This document shows, piece after piece, positions 41,601 to 51,620 of a stretch of 64,000 bases of DNA. The position numbers were made by a program, and so were the translations under genes. Location of the stretch: assembly GCA_037013685.1 (NCBI GenBank), contig CM072896.1, positions 13,713,444 through 13,777,443 on the forward strand, given 5' to 3'. The DNA is from Acridotheres tristis. Its lineage: Eukaryota > Chordata > Aves > Passeriformes > Sturnidae. Positions within the stretch are counted from its first letter, which is position 1; every line of letters starts with the position of its first letter. Below the pieces are notes generated by a model. It saw only the letters and a list, made by a program, of their open reading frames with translations, searched no databases and was not told the DNA's origin.

Positions 41601-44600
41601 TTTTTTTTTTTTTTTAACTGAAGAGTTAAAATAATGCTGTAGGTTTCATGGCTTTGATATATTTTTTTATACTATAAGTGAGGAGGGAATTCCTTGTAGA
41701 GAGCAGTAAAGTGGGTCATCCCAGAATGAGGCAAAACACAAATGAGTGGGTGGAGGATGAAGTTTGGTGCACACCAGCTGGAGAAAATGAATTTACTCAT
41801 CATTGGAACATTTGCCTACAAATGGAGAAGGTAATAGGTTCTCCATTACTTAGATTCTTTAGATCCTGATCAAGAGCAAAGTCTTGACATCACTGAAATT
41901 TGAAGGCAGCATTTCTACCCATATTAACAAGATCAAGACTATATCCTGGATGTTTTCCTGAATTAGAGGATATACTGTAATCAGAGAGAGACTCACTAGA
42001 AGGTTATAAAGCTTCTCAGAAGTAAAAGGTCAAATCAAATGTTAAAAATGCTCATTTGGTGTTTTAGATCTGTGGCTACAATTCTTGTCCCACACTCATA
42101 TGTAGGTACTTGATTGAGTAAAGCTGGGGTTTTACTCTGTCCAATTTTTCACTTGCTGAAAATTTCTTTCTATCTCATGGATTCTTTTGATGACTGTGTA
42201 ACACAGAAAATTATTACAGCCTTCTACAGTAAAGGCAAGCAGCTGAGATTGCTCATAAACCTGTGGGTTTCTTTATTTGCTCTTATCCTTTCAGATGTGT
42301 TCATGCTAGTGCTCATAGGGCAGCTGGGCATTTGCCTCTTCTTGATGTTTGCTGACATTGATGATCTCTACTCCAAGATGGATGTGAGTGTTGCTCCAAA
42401 GAGGATTTTCTCTCTACTACCAATCCATTATAAGCACACCGAGACTGTTTTAACAAATGGCACAGACTTTTGCAGGGAGACATGGTACCTCTAAAGACAA
42501 ATCATTTTTAAAGAGGTGGATTTTATATGATGGGATTGTAGAAACTTCTGGAAATATGGTGACTCCAAACTAGTACCTGTGCATTCAGAGGGACAGCTAC
42601 ACCTGTAATTTTGATTGTTTCAGCATGTAGTCCAAGCAACAGAAGATAACATCACTAAGCTTATGTGTGGTATGTTGGTGGCTTGTGAAGCCAGGAGCAG
42701 AACAGGGCTGGGCTCTGTGAGTTCTAAAATAAATCATCATGTTCTCGTGTTTCTCAAGCTGTGCTATGCTGTACAAAGCTCCTCTTGCCAAAATCTGCCA
42801 GTTAGCACTCAGAGCAGCTCTCAGTTCCAGTCTCTCATTTTTCAGGCTCCCCATTTAAATTTTAGAGAGCCTGCAGTTCCCCAAAGCAGGATTTGAGTTT
42901 AGAACAGTTGTAGAGAAAGGCTAGTGGGGCTGCCATGGCAAGAGAGGATCTATCTTGATCCTTGATTGATAAATACCGATAAGGCTTGACTTATGTAGTC
43001 TGGCAGAATGCAAGCTGGGGGTTGTATTGTGCAAATCCATCCCAAGGGAAATTTGAGGGAAGGATAAGATCTACATTAGCTGAAGGATGGGCGTTGTCAG
43101 TGGACATGACAAGTGGTATGTTGAGGCTGGGAGATGTTAACCTCCTCTACTGTGACACTCTCACAGTCTTGCTGTAGGATTTACAGGAACAAAACAAGAA
43201 AAGCACCACACTGCTGTTTTTTTCTGTACATTTGCAAGCAGAGCAGTAGCTTTCAGTCACAAATGCTGAACGCAATGCAGCTTCCAGTCCTGTGTGTTTG
43301 CACATCGGTTAGCAAGACAGTTTAGAAATTGAATTAATGAAATATGGAAAGAGAAGGGGAGTCAAAGGGTCCGGATCTCGATTTTAAATGCCGACCTAAA
43401 GTTGCCTCACCTTTGTCTGTGACTGTTTGCAGAGCCCGGCTCAGCGGGCAGACCCCGTTAGAGAACCTGCCGCGAGATGGCACTTTAAAGCAGGTCATCG
43501 TCCTGCTGTGGACTGTGCTGGCACTGCAGCTGCAAGGGGATAAAATGCTTTTGGGGAGAACTGCAAAACTCCCAGCCCAAGCAGTCTGGAGGGAATTCAC
43601 TGGAACTGCTGAGAAGAGAAAAGGAGGGAGTAGCAATAAAAACCTCTGCAATAGCCTAGCACTGGAGAAACTGCTGATCTGAATTGTGGATCTGAGCTGC
43701 ATCTCCAAAAGCAGTTGAGCTACAGCCAGAAAGCCAATCCCATCTCTGGGAATCTGGAACTGGATTTGGGGCTAAAATACTCAGCTTGAACTATTTCTCA
43801 ATATTAGAAAGTAAAAAAAAATTCCTCTTGCAGACCTAAAGAAGAGTTTTCTCTGTTTTCTCTGCTGTATAATAGATTTTAAAGCATCTTTATCAGTAAT
43901 TCCTCAAGACAAATAGCAGTATTAGCTCATCAGCAGGGCAAGCCAGTTTGGGAGTCTGAGTTTTTATGACACAAATCTGCTGAAGATCTGGAGCACAAGT
44001 CATCTAAGGAGTGGCTAAGGAAGCTATGTTTGTTTAGTCTTGGGAAAAGGAGGCTCAAGGGAGACCTTAATTCTGTCTACAGTTACCTGACAGGAGGTTG
44101 TAGCAAGGTGGGTGCCACTTTTTTCTCCAATATAACAAGTGATAGAGAGGAATTGGCCTCAGGTTGTGCCAAGGAAAATTTAGACTGGAGATTAAGAAAA
44201 AAATTTTAACTGAAAAGGTTACAGGCTGGAAGGGAAGGGTTACTGTAGGGAAGTGGTTGAGCCATCATCCCTAGAAGTATTTAAAAGTGTAATTGTGGCA
44301 CACAGGGACATGGTGGACTTGGTAGTCCCAGGTTTATGGTTGGGCTTAATGACCTTTAGGGTTTTTCCCAGCCTAAATGATTCTGTGTTCTATTGCACAA
44401 GTACCACCAGTGTTTGCTGTGGACACATTGCTGAATAGCTTTTTCTTTTTCTCCAGCTTGTTTGCACCCCTACCACATGGCGAATCTCCATGGTGGGAAT
44501 GCTTGCAGTCACACTTGCTGTGTCCTTCTTTGTTGAGGTGAGTGTAGATCACTGGATGTGTTGGTCAGCACTAATTGGAGAGGCAAAGTGGTCAAATCTT

Positions 44601-45252
44601 GCTCTTTCTCCCTCCTCCTCAGCCCAGTTTAGGAATATCTAGTAAAATAGGAGTAATTGCTGCTACCTCACCCCTGCTCCCTTTTCTTAAAACCCTCCAC
44701 TTGAATGACAAGGGAATGCAAGGCCTGGGTACCTTTTCTTTCCTCTAGTGAGTGGAATTTATCAGGCCCTGCCCCAGGCTAAAAAAATATGGGAAGTCTG
44801 TGGTGTTTCCTGCTCAGATCCTGAAGACTCTCAGGAAGAGCTGGTCACAGTTCTCTGGTGGAGAACTCTGGTGGAGCTGGTATGAAATGTGGTCAATAAA
44901 AGACTGTTCAAGGGATGAGCATGAGCAGGGCAGGTGGGAGATCTGGGTCTCCACTATTTGCCCCATGTGTGTACTCTGGATGAAGAGTAAACTGCTGTCC
45001 TCTTAAACCTTTTTGCTTCTGCCTTTACAGGAAGCTGTCATTGAGAACAGACCCCTGTGGCTGCTTCTGAAAAAGACTTTTCACTACCACTCAAAGAGCC
45101 ACTACAAGAGGCTGCAGCACATGTTGGAGCAGGACTCAGCCTGGCCACCTCTGAATGAAACCTTCTTCTCAGACTCTGTGGCAGTAACCATAGAAGGAAA
45201 TATGGGAGGCCATAGCAATCCAACTTTTGACAGCAGTGAGGACTCACTCTGA
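8613..45252 (+). CDS. ATP13A4: ATP13A4, P5B-type transport ATPase (30 coding exons)
   Basis: Polytopic membrane pump of the P5B family; relatives such as ATP13A2 and ATP13A3 export polyamines from endolysosomes. The substrate here is inferred only. Exons: 8613-8675, 16131-16304, 18766-18900, 21101-21171, 21264-21344, 22180-22249, 23077-23211, 23627-23699, 24349-24480, 25651-25821, 26260-26417, 27891-28079, 28394-28455, 29187-29337, 29933-30019, 30666-30819, 31413-31524, 33113-33237, 34047-34210, 35213-35335, 35975-36054, 36848-36890, 37481-37590, 38391-38487, 39210-39282, 40552-40726, 41149-41357, 42295-42383, 44457-44537, 45031-45252. All have AG/GT borders and matching phases. The sum is 3609 bases, 1202 residues plus stop, against 1196 in human as I recall. 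Motifs: TGES 311-314, PPALP 440-444, DKTGT with catalytic Asp483, KGAPE 621-625, TGDN 714-717, GDGANDCG 844-851. It resembles ATP13A4 more than ATP13A5 in the N-terminus (EGEENEM-like end of exon 1) and the C-terminus. Confidence 0.95.
8676..16130. other. ATP13A4 intron 1
   Basis: A long intron with no conserved coding sequence recognised. It contains a hexanucleotide microsatellite at 15369-15453. The many short open frames here lack family resemblance. Confidence 0.6.
15369..15453 (+). repeat. (ATTCTT)n microsatellite
   Basis: About 14 uninterrupted copies of the hexamer ATTCTT run without a mismatch. The frame through it reads as alternating Leu-Ile, a by-product of the repeat. It lies in ATP13A4 intron 1 and should vary in length between individuals. 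Confidence 0.95.
16131..23211 (+). CDS. ATP13A4: ATP13A4 exons 2-7: N-terminal domain and M1-M2
   Basis: Residues 22-243. Exon 2 has the hydrophobic stretch [18 protein letters not shown], the membrane-inserted N-terminal hairpin typical of P5B pumps. Exons 3-6 carry the cytosolic linker, with KIRYVWN and FGSGLT. Exon 6 has [11 protein letters not shown] and exon 7 the paired helices M1 and M2 ([15 protein letters not shown] and [18 protein letters not shown]). All borders are GT-AG. Introns 2 and 3 (16305-18765 and 18901-21100) show nothing else recognisable. Confidence 0.93.
23627..25821 (+). CDS. ATP13A4: ATP13A4 exons 8-10: actuator domain
   Basis: Residues 244-369 carry the actuator (dephosphorylation) domain. 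LVPGD is followed by [12 protein letters not shown] and then MLTGES, the loop whose glutamate (Glu313) directs hydrolysis of the phospho-enzyme. The TGES codons are split by the intron between 24480 and 25651. [11 protein letters not shown] follows in exon 10. Confidence 0.94.
26260..28455 (+). CDS. ATP13A4: ATP13A4 exons 11-13: M3-M4 and phosphorylation site
   Basis: Exon 11 encodes M3 ([22 protein letters not shown]). Exon 12 encodes M4 with the P5B substrate motif PPALP (440-444) and ends at FDK. Exon 13 continues [13 protein letters not shown], so the DKTGT motif spans the splice junction 28079/28394. Asp483 is the predicted phosphorylated residue. The exon 12 donor GTAATG is weaker than consensus. 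Confidence 0.94.
29187..31524 (+). CDS. ATP13A4: ATP13A4 exons 14-17: nucleotide-binding domain
   Basis: Residues 505-673. Visible motifs are [12 protein letters not shown] (exon 14), [14 protein letters not shown] and KGAPE at 621-625 (exon 16), and [10 protein letters not shown] (exon 17). These are the ATP-binding domain landmarks of P5-type pumps. Exon phases join without conflict. Confidence 0.93.
33113..37590 (+). CDS. ATP13A4: ATP13A4 exons 18-23: rest of P domain
   Basis: Residues 673-888. The exons carry [16 protein letters not shown] across the exon 18/19 junction, the variable acidic loop of exons 19-20, FARMSP (exon 21), and GDGANDCG in the small exon 22 (43 bases). The last motif binds magnesium. 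Exon 23 has the conserved [15 protein letters not shown]. Exon 19 joins exon 20 directly in phase. Confidence 0.93.
36479..36552. repeat. TA-rich simple repeat with dyad symmetry
   Basis: Nearly pure ATAT/TATA, with TAGATATA and TATCTA interruptions that can fold back on each other. It lies in ATP13A4 intron 21. Confidence 0.85.
38391..45252 (+). CDS. ATP13A4: ATP13A4 exons 24-30: M5-M10 and C-terminus
   Basis: Residues 888-1202. Six hydrophobic helices follow one another: M5 ([19 protein letters not shown]), M6 ([15 protein letters not shown]), M7 ([15 protein letters not shown]), M8 ([14 protein letters not shown]), M9 ([17 protein letters not shown]) and M10 ([14 protein letters not shown]). 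The last exon ends in SEDSL before TGA at 45250-45252. The M7-M8 loop in exons 26-27 has several N-x-S/T sites. Confidence 0.93.
43990..44392 (+). repeat. CR1 LINE 3' fragment
   Basis: About 400 bases with CR1 tail features in order: GGAGCACAAGT, GGCTAAGGAAGC, a GGGAAAAGGAGGCTCAAGGG box, GACCTTAATTC, and near the end GGGCTTAATGACC with CCTAAATGATTCTGTG. It lies in ATP13A4 intron 28, ending just before exon 29, in the sense orientation. It has no coding capacity. Confidence 0.85.
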
Positions 45253-46050
45253 AGGAAACTGCAGTGGACACATGTCCAGGACAGTTGCATTTGACCATAA
45301 AAGGACTCAGTGACTTAATTGCTGCTCTCCCATTCCAGGAGAGCAGCAATGCTAGGAAGATGTAAGCTCTCGCTTACATCTAAATTAACTGGAAGCACAA
45401 AATCTGCTGCAGTAACATAAAGCCACAATGATGTTTCCTCTGTCCCCTTACCCCTACACAAACGGCACCAGTTGTAAATAGAACACCTCGCTGAATATCG
45501 GTAAAGTATTTGTGGTTGAAATACTCCATTGCTGCATCCCTCTGTTGAACTGCATTATGCAATCCCTAAGGGTGGGAGATGGTCCAGACAAAAAGTAGCT
45601 AATTGCAATAGCAGCATTCCTCTGGGAAGATGTCCTTTGAGAAAACAAGTAGAATTTACTCCTGACAGAGGCTGCTGAGCACAGGCATTCCTGGGATTCC
45701 TCATGGAGTTTCAGATACTTCTACTCCGTGTCTTGGGGTTTTTTTGGAGGTTTCAAGCCTTCTGGCAATACTTGGCTTCCAGAGCTGAAAGGAGCTGCGA
45801 ACTGCCACAGCTTTCTGGAAGTGTCCACTCTCAGCACAATTGTGCTCTGCCCATGAGGGGAACAAAAAGAGCTCTCTTGCTAGCTCACTGCTACCAGGAA
45901 ACCTGTTTTCTCTCTTAGTTTTTAGCAAATGATACTTGGGTAAAAAATTGTTGACCCGGAAAGCAGAATGATTTCATTATTTAATATTGGTTTTTGGCGG
46001 GAGGTATTTGTTCAGGATATCCATGAAAAAATGTAGAATGGAATGTATTA

Positions 46051-46056
46051 ATTAAA
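46051..46056 (+). terminator. Candidate ATP13A4 poly(A) signal
   Basis: ATTAAA about 800 bases after the stop codon. Another candidate, AATAAA, is at 46223-46228. Which one is used cannot be told from sequence. Confidence 0.35.
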
Positions 46057-46967
46057 AATTATGATCTCATCCTATGGTCTTCAAGGACACACTGTCCCTT
46101 GTGGTATGAGCTTGCTTGACTAGAACAGGTCTTGCTCAGCTGGGCTGCCTCCAGGCATCAGCTTTGCCAGTGCCAAAAGAAAACATTGAAGAGACTATTA
46201 ACCTCAAGGACCTAAGGCCTGAAATAAAACATGTGGAGCCAGCTAGGTCTCCAAATAATTTTTTTAATTCTGTGGCATGCCCTTAAGTTGAACCATCTGA
46301 AGTTTAGTCTCTGGTTTCTCCATAATTGCAGATGCAATTCATTCATTAGATCATATCCTTCATCTGTTAACCTTTGATGGAGAATTTTACTCACTTTGCT
46401 GTGCTGTATTTGCCATACATAAATGCAGCAACACTGCACATTCCTGCAAGTGTTACCTCCTCAAAAAAATGCAGCTTCTACCTGCACACACTCTCTTTGC
46501 CCACTGATGTTAATCTGCCTTTCTCTTCACTGCATTTTGCAATCTCGGTCCCCATCTGGATAAAACAACAAGTAGTCAATCAGAAGGGCTTTGGACCAAG
46601 AGGAACACTTCTTCTTTGGAGGGGTGCAGGGGAGCTGTGCCTTCTGAGTTGACTTCAGAGTTTGTTTGACACAGTTGGAGCTAGCCCATGTTTTATGGGG
46701 TGGGGCTGAGAAGCTCTTTATCACTGGAAACTGTATTTTCCCACCATTGTATGCTAAAGCACTATTGTACTGCCACAAAAAGCCAGGAATTGGGCAGGAA
46801 ATAATGGGAAAAATTTCTTTGTTTTTTAGATTTAAAAAGCAGCTTGGGAAACAGAGAGCAAATTGGAAGAAATCATTAATTGTTTTACGTCAACATAGCT
46901 GCACCAGAGTAGAGTCTGAACATAATCTAGCCTGAATCTAAAAATCAGTAAGAAAATAAAGAAATCA

Positions 46968-47041
46968 TAGCAAAAAAAAACCCCAAAAAACAAAAAAAAA
47001 AAACCCCAAAAAACCCCCCAAAAAACCCAACAACAACAACA
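46968..47041. repeat. A/C low-complexity tract
   Basis: Runs of A alternate with runs of C, followed by (CAA)n. Downstream of ATP13A4; it has no coding meaning. Confidence 0.85.
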
Positions 47042-48140
47042 AATTCAACCAAACAATATTTCAACTTGAAAAAACCATTTATTTGACTCAAAGCAATTTT
47101 ATCTTCTGTTTTTGACAAGTTTGACATAAGCAAATAGAGTAAATACCTTCCTAGTTTACCTAATGGCAAATGTCACAAGGCCACATAACTTGGCACAAAC
47201 TAAAAATATTTCATATTAATTCCTAGAAGTGTCTCCAAAGTTTTCATAGGTTCCCAGTTCAGAGAAAAGTCCACTTGAAGGGGAAAGCTAGATGCTCTCT
47301 GCATTCTTGGCATCCTTCTTTTAGATACAGTAACATTTTTCTTGAAGACAAAATTCACTGTCCTATTATGAACTCCCTCACAAAACTAACATGTTACTGC
47401 ATGCGATACAGCGACAGCAGCAGTAACATTGCAGACCAAGCATGTGGTTTATATTTAGATACCACTGACATTATAAAAGTATCAGTTCTTGGTAAATGTG
47501 TGGTAATGCCTGCTGCTGAAATACAGCCTTAGCAGCAGGAGAGCAGAATTCAGATTAATGTTTAAACTCTAAGCACTGGAATCCCCTCTGCTGCTTTTGC
47601 TTTCACTTCTGCTCCTTTTCGAAGAGATCAGTGAGTCAGGCCAGCACTTGGGGGGACAATTATGAAGATTTCAGCTGGGTCCTTTGGGATGTGGTGACTG
47701 ATACATGGTGGAAAGCTGGTGAACATATTTTTTGGCTATTTGCACACATTCCTGGCAGAAGGTTGCAGGGAATAATTGGAAGCTAAGGAGGTGCTGCATA
47801 CTTGTAACAGCTAAATATTTGCCTTATGATGACTGTGTCCCTTCTTGGAGAGCAATACTGTCAAAGGCTGATGTCCTCCTCCTCTGCTGTTGGCCCTTAT
47901 TCCTGACAGAACTTTTCCTGTGGACAGGGACATCTTGCCTCCTGACTGAGCAGCAGCACAGACCTGGAGTGCTCGTGCTTTTTGCAGCTGCTGTGACCAC
48001 AGCCAAATCATAGCTGCCTTTTCATGGAGGCTCTTGCTAAGGATCTTCAGTGGAATTCTTTTCGTACAGCTAAGGCACACTTGTTCCTCTTTAACAGCCT
48101 TGGTTTAGTAGTCCAGAGACTACAGATCACCAGAGAAATG

Positions 48141-48164
48141 CTGCTGCTGCTGCTGCTGCTGCTG
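48141..48164 (+). repeat. (CTG)8 trinucleotide repeat
   Basis: Eight perfect CTG copies directly after an ATG. The frame reads as polyleucine and then stops after about 25 codons. It looks like a signal peptide by chance only. Confidence 0.9.
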
Positions 48165-51100
48165 GGCTTGCTTGTGGCCTCAACAGCAGAGGAAAGCACA
48201 AGTGTGTTTTAGAACACAGGGAAATATTTGCAAAATTGCTATTTTTAATTGCTTCTTTTCACCTCATAATTTCCTTTTCTCCTACGACATGGACACAAGA
48301 CGGGTTTTTTTTCCTGTGTAAATAAGGATACACTGCAGGACTGATCTTCCTCTGCAGAGGACAAAACAAACATCTGGAGGATAGGAGGGAAAACAGTTAT
48401 GGATAGCTACTTGCTGAGTTTGCATATAGAAATGCCATGCACGTGTTTCTGCATACAGGATATTGTTGTGTCATCTGTGTTCACTTTACTGGGCCATGGA
48501 TGCTACATGAGTGTCTTTAAAATGGGAGACATCTATGATTATGGGACTCTAAACTAGTATGTGCTTGAACTTCTAGTGAAGTATGTTTGAAACCCTTAAG
48601 TTCCAGGGCTCTTGAAATTGGTTAGATTTGATGTTAGCAACCTTTCTGTGCACTCTGGAGAGAGGTTTTGAAGAGAACTCCAGTGTGGCACTCTGAAAAT
48701 TTTATTTAATTTGAACTTTGCACTTCCATCCAAGGCTGAAACTTCATGTTTGAAATACTAATGGTAGTGCCTGCAGGCAGACTGGTCCTCATAAGCCTGT
48801 GATAGTTCAGTCCAGATACACCTTCAGTGTCTGAGGACTGGCACCCTGATTTAGTGTCTGTCTCTTTGTTCTAGTGAATGTCGAAGAATGCATTAAATTT
48901 TCAATGAGGGACCAAATTTGTCAGATGAATAATTCATTTAACTTCCAACCTTTATGCAGAAAACACTTTCATTGGCTATTTTAATTCCACTAGCTCTCAG
49001 AATAGTCTGTCACTACTTCAGAGAAGCTGAGTGGTGAGTAAATCTCCAAAAAACTTCATCTAAACCTTTTGCTCTTAGTTAGGTACCACAGTAACCAAAA
49101 TTACGCTCTCAGATATCTGTGGGACTTGTGGCTTGTTTCAATATAAAACATAAAAGTGTGTGATGACTGTTGTTATAAGGCTGACAGAATGTAGAGTAGC
49201 TAAAAGTATGGAAATACAAGCAAATCAAACCATCATTTTAGCAGTAGTCTGAAGCTGATTACTGCTGACCTCACAGTCCCTTAGGTTTTCTTTTTCCAAA
49301 TAAATATCATATTCACTGTGACTTTCTTTAATCAAAAATATCAAAGACTTTTATGCTACTTCAGTCTTCTCCCTTTCCCCATATTTTGGTACTGTCTCCT
49401 AGTAGCAGTTACACAACATGAGAAAGGTCACCTCTGTTAGATGGCTGTGCTGGGAAATCACATGACTTACAGTCATGACAAAATCTGACTTTCGGTTTAC
49501 AGTATAGTTGCTGACAGAGAGGAATTCGATTATCAATATTTTCTAGTTAGAGACATGGGTAAGCTGTTCCTTGGAGTCCAGGAGGAACAACCATGTCCTG
49601 GGATGCCTCAAGCACAGCATTGCCAGCCAGGAAAGGGGATCCTTGACTCCGGATATATGTTTTATTAATCTTCAGGAAGACTTAAGGGTTAGAGGTGAGC
49701 ACTGAGAACTGCAATTCCTGAAGACAGTGTGATGTGATTAGAGGTGGTGAAGGGGATGAAGGGATGGCAGCTCTGAGCTGCACTGACCTGATTGTCATGA
49801 TCACGTACTGCTTAGAGCCAGGCACAGGTTACATTGCCTCCAAATTCACTGCTAAAATCATTATTCCTGACCTGAATTACTGGGCAAGATTCAGTCTTTT
49901 GAGAGGTTCCTTGAGAAGGTGAAGTGCTGTCTGTGGAGTGCTGCCCAGGAGTACTTTTATTGCTGCCTCTCACTGATCTTGGCAAAGTCCGTGTGAAGAG
50001 CTGGGGCTTTTGCCAGCGCAGGTGTGTTGGCTGCACATTTTTTAATCTCCAATATCTGTAGGATGAGGAGAACACTGAACAAGTACTCAGAGATACCAGT
50101 GTACCTTTGTACTTAAAGTACTGGTGTCCATCATTTTGCAATTGCAACTTTTAAATCAAGACAAGGCATTCTCTCTAATGGCATTGCAATGACAATTAAC
50201 TTCATCATTATCTCAGGAGATCCACTTGTATGAATTAGATTGCAGTACCTGGCAAAGCTCAGACACCCAACTGAATTAGAATTTCTCTATTTCTTCTTGC
50301 AATGGCAGTTTGTAATTATAGTCTTCATAGCTTGGTGGTTCTGCTGATATCCTGCAACTGTAGAGCACAAATAAACATCTACTAAGGGACTGCAGATAGC
50401 AATGCTACAGTTAAGGGGGCTGACTCTGGCCTGAAGCAGGAATTGCTCCTTAGAAGGCCAAGGAAGATATAGAGGCATGAATTGGAATCAAACAGAAAAT
50501 TGGATCTATGTTCCCACCATAGCTTATTCTATGCTAACTCAATGAACTTGCAGCCTGACTTTTAATGAATGATGTGAAACCTACCTGGATAACTCTGAGT
50601 TCAACTTCTGTGCTGTTAGTATGGTCACCGAATTGTAACCTCCCATTTCATGTTGGCTTCTGGTGTCTTGGTGCTTCAGTCACTTTCCCATCCTCAGCAG
50701 TGTCCCAAGCTGCATCACCTCACTGAAGAGCATAGCGAAGTTCGGGTTGCCATCTGCACCAAGAGAGGAGTGAGTCACCTGCATCTCATTTTCCTCACCA
50801 ACCTGTATAATGAACTAACATGTTGAAATGTATCTGGAATTGCACAGCAAAGGAGGAATGGGGCAGAAGGAGGTGAGGTGGGAAGGGAAGCAAGAAGTGT
50901 GGACACAGCCTGTATGATGCAGTAATGATGCATCTGTATCTGCAGCATCTGTCATTATACAGGTGAACCCAGTAATTTGTGTTAAGAGCAAGAACAGCCT
51001 GGGAATTTAATTTCACAAACAAGCAACTAGATAACAATTCTGGCCTTCCAAGGCCTGTTTCCTAGCTCTGTTATATAGGCTGAATTACACAATCTTGTCA

Positions 51101-51493
51101 GACAGCTCGCGAGTGGTTTTTAAGGAGTCTAGACATATGGCTGCCATTGTGCTTTCTTTCTCAGCCTCAGTTCCTCACCCATAAAATAGGGGTTACAGCT
51201 ATTCTTGCCTCCCAAAGGCATTGAGAAAAGCAGTAGTTAGGGTGGTGGGAGAAGCCTTGGGTAGGTTTTTCTGGCCAAGGTGTTTTATGGGCACTAGGAA
51301 AATGAAGCTGAAGATGCCCACTTGGAGAGAGGGGTTTAAAGGGCTGATCTTTGAGTTGTTTTTCAGACAGCATTATTTCTAAGAAGCACTGGTTTAAACC
51401 AACATAGTGGAGAAGATTACTGATATTGTGTGTGTCTTGAGACTTAATTTAACTGCCCAAAACTTGTGCACAAGTGAAGTTTGTTTTTGTATT

Positions 51494-51620
51494 GTTCTAC
51501 AAGAATCTTGTTACTTAGTCCCTGGAGACACATTTCTTTTAGGTGGAAGAAGGTTCTGCCTCCCCTGTGATGCTATCCTGATCGATGGAAGCTGCATTGT
51601 GAATGAAGCGATGTTCTCAG
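51494..51620 (+). pseudogene. ATP13A5: ATP13A5-like exon 9 remnant
   Basis: An open stretch reads LVPGDTFLLGG, then LPCDAILIDGSCIVNEAMFSG, ending at AG/GTGCAG where ATP13A4 exon 9 also ends. It is the actuator-domain exon of a P5B ATPase. The ILIDGSCIVNE wording is nearer to human ATP13A5 as I recall it than to ATP13A4 exon 9 in this window ([11 protein letters not shown]). The usual LTG of the TGES loop reads FSG, and no good acceptor or continuing exon 10 ([12 protein letters not shown]) was found. I call it a relic; a working gene with unrecognised exons is less likely. Confidence 0.75.

Larger units (their letters stand above)
45253..51493. other. Region downstream of ATP13A4 without a recognised gene
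   Basis: After the probable ATP13A4 3' UTR I found no conserved exon, although ATP13A5 exons 1-8 would be expected here by synteny. Only simple repeats were noted. Confidence 0.5.

Noticed and set aside
48138..48212. Short frame beginning MLLLLLLLL, like a signal peptide
   Set aside because: It is the translation of a (CTG)8 repeat and stops after about 25 codons; no exon structure follows.
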